Shown here one piece after another: positions 16,614 through 24,508 of a stretch of 64,000 bases of DNA (its first letter is position 1; the number at the start of each line of letters is the position of its first letter). A program made the translations under genes and the position numbers. Under the pieces are notes generated by a model, which saw only the letters and a list, made by a program, of their open reading frames with translations, was not told the origin of the DNA and ran no database searches. The DNA lies in contig DAIOGO010000001.1 of the NCBI GenBank assembly GCA_036745195.1, forward strand, positions 26,935 to 90,934, read 5' to 3'. Source of the stretch: JBFHRE01 sp036745195. GTDB taxonomy: Bacteria > Actinomycetota > Acidimicrobiia > Spongiisociales > ZC4RG35.

Positions 16614-17912
16614 ATGCCTCCCCCACTGCCAGATCGTTATCGCCTCGAAGTCCGGCTCGAACGGGACGAGGATATCGAGCAGTGGCTGGGAACCGACCTG
16701 TCACTCGATCGTCCGGTGCTGCTCAGGATGCTCGGCCCCGAGACCGAGCCCACCCGCCGCCATCGCTTCCTGGAGGCGGTGCGGGCGGCCTCCTCGATCA
16801 ATCATGCCCATCTCGTCCAGTTGTTCACCGCCGACGAGGTGGTGAATGGCGCTTACGCAGTGTCGGAGTGGCCGGGCGGATCGACCCTGGCCGACCGGCT
16901 GGCATCGGGCGAGACCATGGCCGTGGACGACTTCCTCCCCAGCGCCGCCGGTCTCGCCTCGGCACTGGCTGCCCTCCATTCGAACGGGATCGTCCACGGC
17001 GCCATCGACACCTCGGCCATCACGTACTCGCTCGCCCACCCCGCCAAGCTGGGAGGGTTGGGACGCAAGCCCCGGGTGGCCACGGTCGCCGACGACGTCA
17101 GGGCGCTGGTTTCGACCCTCGAGGAGGGACTGACCGGATACAAACCGGGGGGACCTGCCCCATCGGAGATCGTCGACGGCATCCATCCCCGAGTCGACGA
17201 CATCCTCGACCGCGGCTGGAAGGGGCTTCTGACCGCCCAGGCCCTCTCCGAAGAGTTGACGGCGGCACCTTCCATCCCAAAACGCCGCATCGACTCGCCG
17301 TCGTGGTCCCGGCGACTTTTGCTGGCGGCCGGCGGGCTCGCCCTGCTGGCGGTGGCACTGGTTGCCGCCGGACAGCTCCTCGCCGGAGGAGAAGGCGGGG
17401 GGATCGCGGTGCCGATCGACCCGCGTTCGGCGCCACCCGCCACCGCCCCGATCGCCTCGACCACCATCGTCACCGCGCCGACCGGATTGACCCTCGCTGC
17501 ACCGCCCGAGGTCGTGACGGTGGACCCGTTCGGGAGCAACGAGGAGAACGACCAGAACCTGCCCGCCCTTACGGACGGTGATTCCGCCTCGAGCTGGCGG
17601 TCGGAGCGTTACCGGGACCAACTCTCGCTGATCAAGCCCGGACTGGGCCTGGGGTTCAGGGCGGTGGGCACTCCGCTCGAACTCGTGATCGAAGGCATCA
17701 CAACCGGGCTCTCCTACGAGATCGGCTGGTCTCCCTCGCCCAGCATCGATTCCCTGGAGCACGTCGGGCGGGGAGTCAACCGCGCCGGAACGCTGGCGAT
17801 CCAGTTGCCCCGCCGCCAGGACGGCTGGTGGATCCTGTGGGTGACCGAGATCCCGGCCGACGGAGCAGGAGAACGGTCGTTCGAGGTGGCAGAAGTACGC
17901 TTCGGGTCGTGA
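16614..17912 (+). CDS. membrane pseudokinase, MurJ (MviN) C-terminal-like, without the flippase domain
   Basis: 432 residues. Residues 1-225 have a protein-kinase shape but no active site: the VAIK Lys is Arg (R38 in VLLRML), the HRD loop is HGA (128-130) and no DFG is found. One membrane helix (about 235-257) is followed by a Pro/Thr linker. An extracytoplasmic beta-sandwich-like domain (about 305-432) carries DGDSASSWRSERY. The same order forms the C-terminal half of mycobacterial MviN/MurJ, and the downstream genes (sigM, anti-sigma, trxB, trxA, cwlM) also match that locus. The 14-helix MurJ flippase part is missing upstream. In mycobacteria this pseudokinase binds FhaA once phosphorylated by PknB; both partners are in this window. 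Confidence 0.85.
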   Translation: MPPPLPDRYRLEVRLERDEDIEQWLGTDLSLDRPVLLRMLGPETEPTRRHRFLEAVRAASSINHAHLVQLFTADEVVNGAYAVSEWPGGSTLADRLASGETMAVDDFLPSAAGLASALAALHSNGIVHGAIDTSAITYSLAHPAKLGGLGRKPRVATVADDVRALVSTLEEGLTGYKPGGPAPSEIVDGIHPRVDDILDRGWKGLLTAQALSEELTAAPSIPKRRIDSPSWSRRLLLAAGGLALLAVALVAAGQLLAGGEGGGIAVPIDPRSAPPATAPIASTTIVTAPTGLTLAAPPEVVTVDPFGSNEENDQNLPALTDGDSASSWRSERYRDQLSLIKPGLGLGFRAVGTPLELVIEGITTGLSYEIGWSPSPSIDSLEHVGRGVNRAGTLAIQLPRRQDGWWILWVTEIPADGAGERSFEVAEVRFGS

Positions 17913-18502
17913 CTTCAGGTCGAAACCCACGGCTCGCCGAGATGGATGACATCGGTCTCGTCCAACTGGTGGCGGGTGGCGACCGGAGTGCGTTCTCCGC
18001 TCTGATGGAACGTCATCAGGACCTGGTTTTCGGGGTTGCGCTCCGGCTGATGGGAAACCGGGAAGCCGCCCTCGACGCCGTCCAGGAGACGTTCATAACG
18101 CTGTTTCGCAAGGCCGATCGGTTTCGGGCCGAGGCAGCCTTCACGACCTGGCTCTACCGGGTCACCACCAACACCTGTTACGACCTGCTCCGCAAGCAGC
18201 GGCGCCGTCATGCCGATCCCCTGCCCGAACATCACGACCCCGTCGACACCCGGACCGCCGACCAGTTCACGTCCGTCGAACTCCGCCCGGCGGTCGAGAG
18301 CGCCCTCGCCTCGATCCCGCCGGAATTCCGCGCCGCCGTCATACTCTCGGATCTCGAAGGCCTCTCGATGGAGGAGATCTCCCGGGTGCTGGATATCCCG
18401 ATCGGTACCGCCAAGTCGAGGCTGTTCCGGGGGCGAAGACTCCTGGCCGAACGACTCGGGAACCTTCTCGACACCAACCGACCTCTAACCGACGATGCAT
18501 GA
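17909..18502 (+). CDS. sigM: ECF RNA polymerase sigma factor, SigM-like
   Basis: 197 residues from a GTG that overlaps the pseudokinase stop (GTGA); an internal ATG at 17942 is an alternative start giving MDDIGLVQLV. Region 2 reads DLVFGVALRLMGNREAALDAVQETFITLFRKADRF with the -10 recognition helix, and region 4 reads ALASIPPEFRAAVILSDLEGLSMEEISRVLDIPIGTAKSRL. Position between the MviN-type gene and an anti-sigma/trxB pair is that of mycobacterial sigM. Likely activated by release from the membrane anti-sigma encoded next, with envelope or redox stress as plausible signals. Confidence 0.93.
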   Translation: MTSGRNPRLAEMDDIGLVQLVAGGDRSAFSALMERHQDLVFGVALRLMGNREAALDAVQETFITLFRKADRFRAEAAFTTWLYRVTTNTCYDLLRKQRRRHADPLPEHHDPVDTRTADQFTSVELRPAVESALASIPPEFRAAVILSDLEGLSMEEISRVLDIPIGTAKSRLFRGRRLLAERLGNLLDTNRPLTDDA

Positions 18503-19247
18503 CCACGATCTCGACCTCGTAGCCGATCTCAGCATCGGTCTCGACCCCGACGGGGCTGCCCGGCGATTGGTCGACTCGTGTGCCGAGTGCGCCGCCGAGT
18601 TCACCCGCCAGGTGGCGGTTCGTGACCTGCTGGGCGGGATGCCGGCGGCGGTCATGACCGATGACGAACGACGGAGTCTGCGGGCGGCGGTGGGCAAGGA
18701 GTTGGACCGGGGCGCCTCTGTCCTGGCCTTCCCCCGGCGATGGGCGACGATCGGTTCGGTGGCGGCCGGCGTGCTCGTGCTGGTAGGGGTGGGGGGCGTC
18801 CTCAGCCAGTTGGGTGGGGGCAACGGTGCCGCCGAGTTCGACACGATCGCCAGTGCCCTGGGAGGAGCGCAAACCGAGACCACCGCAGCTCCCAGCGCCG
18901 ACCAGAGCTTCACTGCCGCCGAGATGGCGCCGGCCGGGGTCGAGCCGATCCGCTTGGTCGACTTCGGCGCGTTGGACCTGCAGGCGTTCGTGGCCCGTCT
19001 AGCCGAGCAGGCCGACCTCGACGAGAAGGCCCGAGCCGGTGGCGACACCACCGGGACCACCACCACCTCCTCGATCACGCCCGGCGACCCGCAGCAGCCG
19101 GCCTGTCTGGATCGTGTCGCCGCACCGGGCCAGACGGTGGTGACGGCCGTCGTCGACGGAACGCCGGTGGTTGCCTACCTGCCGCTGGGTGAGGCAACCT
19201 TCGTCGCCTTCCGGATGTCGGACTGCGAGCCCTTCCCCCTCGAGTGA
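18495..19247 (+). CDS. anti-sigma factor, single-pass membrane protein
   Basis: 250 residues, overlapping the sigM stop by eight bases. The N-terminal cytoplasmic part has HDHDL and the SCAECAAEF motif (about 1-36), resembling a reduced His-Cys anti-sigma zinc finger. A membrane helix (about 81-103, WATIGSVAAGVLVLVGVGGVL) precedes an outside domain rich in Thr and Ala with two late Cys (PACLDR, SDCEPF). The arrangement fits an RsmA-like regulator of SigM. The family is poorly conserved, so the assignment rests largely on position and topology. Confidence 0.8.
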   Translation: MHDHDLDLVADLSIGLDPDGAARRLVDSCAECAAEFTRQVAVRDLLGGMPAAVMTDDERRSLRAAVGKELDRGASVLAFPRRWATIGSVAAGVLVLVGVGGVLSQLGGGNGAAEFDTIASALGGAQTETTAAPSADQSFTAAEMAPAGVEPIRLVDFGALDLQAFVARLAEQADLDEKARAGGDTTGTTTTSSITPGDPQQPACLDRVAAPGQTVVTAVVDGTPVVAYLPLGEATFVAFRMSDCEPFPLE

Positions 19248-19250
19248 TCC

Positions 19251-19502
19251 CGTCCTGCGCCATGCGTCCTGCGCCATGCGTCCTGCGCCATGCGTCCTGC
19301 GCCATGCGCCATGCGTCCTGCGCCATGCGTCCTGCGCCATGCGCCATGCGCCCTGGGCGGTTCAAGGTTCAAAGTACAAAGTTCAAGGTCTTCACCTTCA
19401 ACCTTCAACGTTCTACCTTCTACTTTCAACCTTCCTCGTTCGTCGTTCCGCGTTCATCGTTCATCGTTCATCGTTGATCGTTCATCGTCTTCCTTCTTCG
19501 GT
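19251..19502. repeat. heptanucleotide-period array C
   Basis: Thirty-six 7-nt words in unbroken phase (252 bp). It opens with alternating CGTCCTG and CGCCATG (15 words), then CAAGGTT, CAAAGTA, CAAAGTT, CAAGGTC, then TCAACCT-type words, then TCATCGT-type words. The phase is kept across three different word families. It starts three bases after the anti-sigma stop and ends just before the promoter-like region of the next gene. On the minus strand the first block reads as CGCAGGA/CGCATGG, the same words found at 60820-60910. Confidence 0.9.
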
Positions 19503-19528
19503 CTCGTCTCGGTATCCTTCGAGCGCCA

Positions 19529-19807
19529 ATGCCCGAGTTCGCCGCCAAGCTCGCCGACTTCCTGGAGTCGATCGCTGTCAAGGCGCGCGCCCTCACCGTC
19601 GATCGAGCCAATCGGGCGATCGTCATCGCCGGCCTGGGGCTTCCGATCACGGTGCTCGCCCTGATGGCGGTTGTGTTCCTCTTCATGACGATCCACGGCG
19701 CCCTGGCGGTCCCTCTCGGTGATGCCGCCGCCTTCGGCATCCTGACGGGACTATTCGGACTGGCAGGGGCGTTGGTCTGGAGCAAGAGAAGCAAGGAATC
19801 ATCGTGA
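19529..19807 (+). CDS. small two-helix membrane protein
   Basis: 92 residues, not recognised. A charged N-terminal segment (about 1-30) is followed by two hydrophobic helices (about 31-57 and 64-85) and a Lys-rich tail (SKRSKESS). Its stop overlaps the trxB start (GTGA), so it is translated with the thioredoxin system. A TATCCT hexamer (19513-19518) lies ten nt before the ATG and there is no Shine-Dalgarno, which suggests a leaderless start. Function unknown. Confidence 0.75.
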   Translation: MPEFAAKLADFLESIAVKARALTVDRANRAIVIAGLGLPITVLALMAVVFLFMTIHGALAVPLGDAAAFGILTGLFGLAGALVWSKRSKESS

Positions 19808-20721
19808 TCGAAGACGTCATCATCATCGGGAGCGGCCCGGCCGGATATACCGCCGCCCTCTACGCCGCCAGGGCGAACCTCAGACCCCTCGTGTTCGAAG
19901 GAACGGTGTCGGGTGGTCAACTCATGATCACCACCGACGTCGAGAACTACCCGGGTTTTCCGGACGGGATCCTCGGGCCGGAACTGATGGAGAGGTTCCG
20001 CAAGCAGGCGGAACGGTTCGACGCCCGCCTGGTCACGACCGACGTGACCAGGGTCGATTTCAGCCAGGAGCCCTTCCGGGTCTGGGCCGGCGCCGACGAG
20101 TATCAGGCCAGGGCGGTCATCGTCGCCACCGGGGCAAGTGCCATCTGGCTCGGTGTTCCCGGAGAGGAACGCCTCACTGGTCGGGGTGTCTCCGCCTGCG
20201 CCACCTGCGATGGCTTCTTCTTCCGGGACCGGGAGTTGGTCGTGGTGGGGGGAGGCGACTCGGCGATGGAGGAGGCCACATTCCTCACCAAGTTCGCCTC
20301 CAAGGTGACGATCGTCCACCGCCGGGACGAATTCCGCGCCTCCAAGATCATGGCCGAGCGAGCGCTGGCCAACCCCAAGATGGAAGTGATATGGAATGCC
20401 ACTGTCTCCGAGATCCTCGGCGACGGGGAGGTGACCGGGGTGACCCTCACCGACACAGTGGATGGATCGACCCGTGACTTCCCAACCAACGGTGTGTTCG
20501 TGGCGATCGGACACCGACCAAACACCGAGATCTTCGCCGGGCAGATCGACCTCGACGACAAGGGGTATGTGGTGTTGCCAGGGCGGGGAACCGAGACCTC
20601 GGTGGCGGGTGTGTTCGCCGCCGGCGACGTCGCCGACTCGCGGTACCGTCAGGCAATCACCGCCGCCGGGAGCGGATGTCAGGCGGCGCTGGATGCCGGA
20701 CACCACCTCGCAGGAATGTAA
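19804..20721 (+). CDS. trxB: thioredoxin-disulfide reductase
   Basis: FAD enzyme that passes NADPH electrons to thioredoxin. 305 residues. FAD motif IIGSGPAGYTAALYAARA (7-24), redox pair C132/C135 in SACATCDG, NADPH motif VVVGGGDSAMEEATFL near 150, and the C-terminal FAD motif AAGDVADSRYRQAITAAGSGCQAA near 273. GTG start overlaps the previous stop. trxA follows 56 bp later with its own strong ribosome site. Confidence 0.97.
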   Translation: MIEDVIIIGSGPAGYTAALYAARANLRPLVFEGTVSGGQLMITTDVENYPGFPDGILGPELMERFRKQAERFDARLVTTDVTRVDFSQEPFRVWAGADEYQARAVIVATGASAIWLGVPGEERLTGRGVSACATCDGFFFRDRELVVVGGGDSAMEEATFLTKFASKVTIVHRRDEFRASKIMAERALANPKMEVIWNATVSEILGDGEVTGVTLTDTVDGSTRDFPTNGVFVAIGHRPNTEIFAGQIDLDDKGYVVLPGRGTETSVAGVFAAGDVADSRYRQAITAAGSGCQAALDAGHHLAGM

Positions 20722-20777
20722 GCGCCGCCGGCGGGGTTCACAACCGTTGGAACACAACACGACCCAAGGAGCAGCAG

Positions 20778-21101
20778 TTGTCAGCGACCATCACCCTCAC
20801 CGATTCGAACTTCGCCCAGGCCATCTCCGGGAGCCAGCCCGTCTTGGTCGACTTCTGGGCCGAGTGGTGCGGGCCTTGCCGTATGGTCGCCCCGGTGCTC
20901 GATGAGCTCGCCGTCGACAAAGGCGACCAGCTGACCATCGCCAAGCTCAACATCGACGAGAACCCGCAGACGCCCGCCAACTTCGACGTGATGAGCATTC
21001 CCACCCTCATCCTCTTCAAGGACGGAGTCGAGAAGAAGCGCATCATCGGGGCCCGCCCCAAGCACCAGATCGAGGCAGAGCTTTCGGAGTTCCTCATCTG
21101 A
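20778..21101 (+). CDS. trxA: thioredoxin
   Basis: 107 residues, classical thioredoxin with active site WCGPC (C31, C34), cis-Pro in MSIPTLILF and the buried Asp in LVDFWAEW. The start is TTG at 20778, decided by AAGGAG (20766-20771) six nt upstream and by alignment of the N-terminus SATITLTDSNF with the family; an in-frame extension further upstream reads through the intergenic space and trxB end. Electron donor for reductases and probably for redox control near the sigma/anti-sigma pair. Confidence 0.96.
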   Translation: MSATITLTDSNFAQAISGSQPVLVDFWAEWCGPCRMVAPVLDELAVDKGDQLTIAKLNIDENPQTPANFDVMSIPTLILFKDGVEKKRIIGARPKHQIEAELSEFLI

Positions 21102-21119
21102 TTGTGCTTCGATAGAGCT

Positions 21120-22091
21120 GTGCGGCTCTATCGATTGGACGATTCTGGCGAGCCGGTCCGGGACATCCAGGACCGGCTCGTCGCGTTGGGGTACGAAGTC
21201 ACCGATCCCACCGGCGAGTTCGGTCCGTCGACCCTCGCCGCCGTCACCACCTTTCAGCGCGATCGAGGGCTCGCAGTGGACGGCATCGTCGGTCCCGACA
21301 CCTGGCGAGTCCTGTACGAGGCCGGCTACCGCCTAGGCGACCGGCTGCTGTTCCTACGCCGGCCCATGTTTCGGGGAGACGATGTCGGCGAGCTCCAGGC
21401 ACGGCTCAACAACCTCGGGTTCGATGTCGGAAAACCGGATGGGATCTACGGCCCCAACACCGCTCGAGCAGTGGGCGCCTTTCAGCGGGACCGGGGCTTG
21501 CCCGAGGACGGGATCGCCGGGCCCGAGGTCATCACCGAGTTGCGGCTGGTCACCCGGGGGGCGATCGGGACCGGGCGCGAAGCGGTTCGCGAGAAGGAGT
21601 GGCTGCGGTCGCTCCCCGCCACATCCGTCGGGACCAGGGTCTACTTCGATCCGGCCGGGGGCTCCCCGCAGGAGGCAGCGGCCGCCTGGGCGGCCTGTAG
21701 CGCCGCCGCCCTCGCCTTTCAGGATCGTGGTGGCCTTCCCCTCATCTCTCGATCGGCCGACATCGTCACCCCCGAACGGGTCAGGGCCCGTCGTGCCAAC
21801 CGGCTGGGGGCCGAACTGATCGTCGGCTTCCAGCGGCCCGATCAGACCGGCGATTGCGTCTATTTCTTCGAGACGCCCACCACCCGCAGCGAGGCAGGGG
21901 TCCGGCTGGCCTCGGCCATCGCCGCCCGGCTCGGCATCCCGGCAGAAGGTCGCGCCACCCCCCTCCTCCGCGAAACCAGGGCGGTGGCGGTGATCATCTC
22001 GCTCGCCGATTTGGGGGAACCCACCGGGGTCCCGACGGTCGACGCCATTGACGACTTCTTCCGCGGGCTTCAGACGAAGAACAGGCGATAG
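21120..22091 (+). CDS. CwlM-like protein: two peptidoglycan-binding repeats plus inactive amidase domain
   Basis: 323 residues from GTG at 21120 (a TTG at 21102 is possible). Two PG_binding_1 repeats (about 10-70 and 85-142) each end with a GIVGPDTW/GIAGPEV motif. An amidase_3-type region (about 170-320) follows, but the first zinc His of DPGHGG is replaced (DPAGGS, 177-182) and the S-H-N motif reads GFQ (236-238), so it cannot be a normal amidase. Mycobacterial CwlM, in the same place after trxC, is a cytoplasmic PknB substrate that controls MurA and lipid II export; this protein likewise has no signal peptide. Its tail overlaps parB by 22 bp, convergent. Confidence 0.88.
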   Translation: MRLYRLDDSGEPVRDIQDRLVALGYEVTDPTGEFGPSTLAAVTTFQRDRGLAVDGIVGPDTWRVLYEAGYRLGDRLLFLRRPMFRGDDVGELQARLNNLGFDVGKPDGIYGPNTARAVGAFQRDRGLPEDGIAGPEVITELRLVTRGAIGTGREAVREKEWLRSLPATSVGTRVYFDPAGGSPQEAAAAWAACSAAALAFQDRGGLPLISRSADIVTPERVRARRANRLGAELIVGFQRPDQTGDCVYFFETPTTRSEAGVRLASAIAARLGIPAEGRATPLLRETRAVAVIISLADLGEPTGVPTVDAIDDFFRGLQTKNRR

Positions 22092-22924
22092 AGCCTCTCC
22101 AGTTCCTCCAGCGACTTGAACGGGATTTCCACCCTCCCCTTCTTGCTCTTGTACCGGATCGACACCTTGGTCCCGAATCGATCCGCCAACCGCTGCTCGA
22201 GTTCGATGATCTCCACCGGTCGCACCTCGCGCAGCACCGCCGGCTTGTCGGGTGGGGCCTCCTTGCGGATTCTGACGGCTTCTTCGACCTGACGGACGCT
22301 CCAGCCCTCCTCCGCCGCTTTGGCGGCGATGTGTTCGGCGTACTTGCGGTCCCCGATCGCCAGCAGGGCCCGGGCGTGGCCGACGGACAACTCGCCGCGC
22401 TCCAGCATCCCCTGGATCGATGCCGGAAGCTGCAACAGCCGGATCATGTTGGTGATGGCCGAGCGGCTCTTTCCGACTTGCGCCCCCACCTCCTCGTGGG
22501 TCATGCCAAAATCTTCCAGGAGCTGCTGGTAGGCGGCTGCCTCCTCCAGCGGACTGAGGTCCTCCCGCTGGACGTTCTCGATCAACGCTTCGGTCAACGA
22601 TCCCCGATTGTCGACGGTGCGAATGACAGCCGGGACGGTCTCCAGCCCCAACCGTTTCGCCGCCCTCACCCGCCGCTCCCCGGCGATGAGCACGAATCCC
22701 CCATCGTCCTCCCGCATCACCGCCACCGGCTGGAGGATCCCGACCGCCTGGATCGATTCGGCGAGCGAGGCGATCGCCTCGTCCGAGAACCGGGCCCGCG
22801 GCTGGTTCGGGTTGGGTTTGATCGAGTCGACCCTGACCTCGGCGAAATCGAGCCGATCCGGTTCCGAATGCACCGGAATCAGGGCATCGAGTCCACGACC
22901 CAGCCCACTTCTTCGTGTCGTCAT
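22070..22924 (-). CDS. parB: chromosome partitioning protein ParB
   Basis: 284 residues. The N-terminal region RRSGLGRGLDALIP is the ParA-interaction peptide, the ParB/Srx CTP-binding core includes ELIAGERRVRAAKRLG-like AGERRVRAAKRLG and ENVQREDLSPLEEA, the helix-turn-helix is EEVGAQVGKSRSAITNMIRLLQLP, and a C-terminal dimer domain ends the protein. Binds the two parS sites at 24347 and 24400, spreads and loads SMC. Start ATG at 22924, two bases after the parA stop. Confidence 0.96.
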   Translation of the reverse strand: MTTRRSGLGRGLDALIPVHSEPDRLDFAEVRVDSIKPNPNQPRARFSDEAIASLAESIQAVGILQPVAVMREDDGGFVLIAGERRVRAAKRLGLETVPAVIRTVDNRGSLTEALIENVQREDLSPLEEAAAYQQLLEDFGMTHEEVGAQVGKSRSAITNMIRLLQLPASIQGMLERGELSVGHARALLAIGDRKYAEHIAAKAAEEGWSVRQVEEAVRIRKEAPPDKPAVLREVRPVEIIELEQRLADRFGTKVSIRYKSKKGRVEIPFKSLEELERLYRLFFV

Positions 22925-22926
22925 GT

Positions 22927-23703
22927 TCAACCCTCTCGTCCGTGCCGGCGACGAAACTCGCGCGCCAGCTCCCGATAGGCAATGGCTCCCCGACTCATGT
23001 TGTCGAACGTCTCGATGGGCTCGCCGAAGGATGGGGCCTCCGAGAGACGCACCGAGCGCGGAATCACCGTCCGGTAGGCCGCATCACCAAAGTGCCGCCG
23101 GACCTGTTCCATGACGTCCTTGGCCAGTTTGGTTCGAGCGTCGAACATCGTGAGGACCGCGCCCCCGATCTCCAGGTTCGGATTGAGAGAATTCTTGATC
23201 AGGTCGATGTTGCGCATCAACTGAGACAGCCCTTCCAGTGCGTAGTACTCGCACTGGATCGGGATCATCACCTCATCGGCGGCGGCGAGTGCGTTGACCG
23301 TCAACAGCCCCAGGGACGGGGGACAGTCGACCACGATGAATTCGTAGTCCTCGAGCACCGGCTTGAGCGCCATTCGCAGCCGCTGTTCTCGGGAGAACAC
23401 CGACACGAGCTCGATTTCCGCTCCGGCCAGGTCGATCGTCGCCGGGACGAGGAAGAGATCACGCACCGAGGTTGGCTCGATCGCGTCCTCCATCGCCAAC
23501 TCCTTCAAAAGTACGTCATAGATCGATCGAGTGATGTTCTTGCGCTCGACCCCGACCCCGGATGAGGCGTTCCCCTGCGGGTCGAGGTCGACCAGCAACA
23601 CCCGTTCGCCCTGCAGGGCAAGGCCGGCCGACAGATTGATCGCGGTGGTGGATTTGCCGACCCCACCCTTCTGATTTGTAATGGTGACCACGGTGGCGGT
23701 CAT
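22927..23703 (-). CDS. parA: chromosome partitioning ATPase ParA
   Basis: 258 residues. Deviant Walker A KGGVGKST (12-19), ATP-site DLDPQGNASSG, and Walker B IVVDCPPSLG near 118. Chromosomal (Soj-type) ParA without an N-terminal DNA-binding domain. Works with ParB and parS to move the replicated origins; in actinomycetes it is anchored at the pole. Lies 16 bp after rsmG on the same strand. Confidence 0.96.
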   Translation of the reverse strand: MTATVVTITNQKGGVGKSTTAINLSAGLALQGERVLLVDLDPQGNASSGVGVERKNITRSIYDVLLKELAMEDAIEPTSVRDLFLVPATIDLAGAEIELVSVFSREQRLRMALKPVLEDYEFIVVDCPPSLGLLTVNALAAADEVMIPIQCEYYALEGLSQLMRNIDLIKNSLNPNLEIGGAVLTMFDARTKLAKDVMEQVRRHFGDAAYRTVIPRSVRLSEAPSFGEPIETFDNMSRGAIAYRELAREFRRRHGREG

Positions 23704-23719
23704 TGATACCTCTTCTCTC

Positions 23720-24319
23720 CTAGCGGTCCATCATAAGGACCCAGGACACCGGTTCAAGGATCCCCACCCCGACCTCCCTGGTCGAGAATCCCGGGACCGA
23801 CAATTCTGCCACCCGTGAGCCGAGAACCACTCCATACCCACCGGGTGCGACCAGTCGATGCAGAGATTGGAGAACCCGGCCGGGTGCGGCGAGACCGCGA
23901 GCCACCACCACGTCGAAGATGCCCTCGAGATCATTGACATCTCCCTGCATCACGGTCACGTTGGGCAATCCCAACACCCGGGTGGCACGCTTCAACAGCC
24001 GGCAACGCGCCCCGGATCGGTCAAACAACGTCACCGTCGCGCTCGGATAGAGGATCGCCAATGGAATCCCGGGCAACCCTACCCCGGACCCGAGATCGGC
24101 GATCGAGGAGGGTCGGAGTGGATGCCAACATTCGGCCACCGCCAGCGAGTCTGCGAGGTGCCGATTGTCGAGACGATCGGCTTCCTCCGGTCCCAACCCG
24201 CCTGCCGCTGCAGCTTCTGAGGTCAACCAGTCCCCGTACTGGCCGATCGCACTAGCCATCTCGGTCGTCCCTCCTAGCCGGAGGATCATCTGTGTGCTGA
24301 GCGGAAACAGTTCGTCCAC
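23720..24319 (-). CDS. rsmG: 16S rRNA (guanine527-N7) methyltransferase
   Basis: 199 residues; SAM site IADLGSGVGLPGIPLAILYP (about 90-109) and NRHLADSLA near 72 are the GidB/RsmG signatures. Modifies the 530 loop region of 16S rRNA; loss gives low-level streptomycin resistance in other bacteria. GTG at 24319 is chosen for family length; a downstream ATG (MASAIGQYG) is possible. The two parS sites lie directly upstream, in the leader between jag and rsmG. Confidence 0.92.
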   Translation of the reverse strand: MDELFPLSTQMILRLGGTTEMASAIGQYGDWLTSEAAAAGGLGPEEADRLDNRHLADSLAVAECWHPLRPSSIADLGSGVGLPGIPLAILYPSATVTLFDRSGARCRLLKRATRVLGLPNVTVMQGDVNDLEGIFDVVVARGLAAPGRVLQSLHRLVAPGGYGVVLGSRVAELSVPGFSTREVGVGILEPVSWVLMMDR

Positions 24320-24346
24320 AGTGGAGAGGGTAGACAGGAGTTACAC

Positions 24347-24360
24347 GTTTCACGTGAAAC
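24347..24360. promoter_or_regulatory. parS site 1
   Basis: Perfect 14-bp palindrome GTTTCACGTGAAAC, the core of the bacterial parS consensus, 28 bp upstream of the rsmG start and about 3 kb from oriC. Binding site for ParB encoded at 22070-22924. Confidence 0.95.
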
Positions 24361-24399
24361 TTCTGGCGGTGGGTCCTGGCCGCGCGTTCGGGGGTCACC

Positions 24400-24413
24400 G
24401 TTTCACGTGAAAC
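24400..24413. promoter_or_regulatory. parS site 2
   Basis: Second perfect GTTTCACGTGAAAC, 53 bp start-to-start from site 1 with the same flanking C and T. The spacing is close to five helical turns, so both sites face the same side of the DNA. Confidence 0.95.
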
Positions 24414-24456
24414 TCCGATCCGTGGAGGACCGCAACCACCAGTTGGCTGCGCAAGC

Positions 24457-24486
24457 AGAAGGGGCGCCCGTCGGGGCGCCCCTTCT
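24457..24486 (-). terminator. hairpin terminator after jag
   Basis: Perfect 12-bp stem AGAAGGGGCGCC / GGCGCCCCTTCT with a six-base loop, 22 bp beyond the jag stop. No long T tract on the minus strand, so it could act as a rho-independent terminator of low U content or as an insulator between the jag operon and parS. Confidence 0.7.
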
Positions 24487-24508
24487 TGTTTGAGTCTCGA
24501 GCGAACCG

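Noticed and set aside
19251..19502. CRISPR-like repetitive region
   Set aside because: No unique spacers of 30-40 bp between repeats, no cas genes, and the period is 7 nt throughout.
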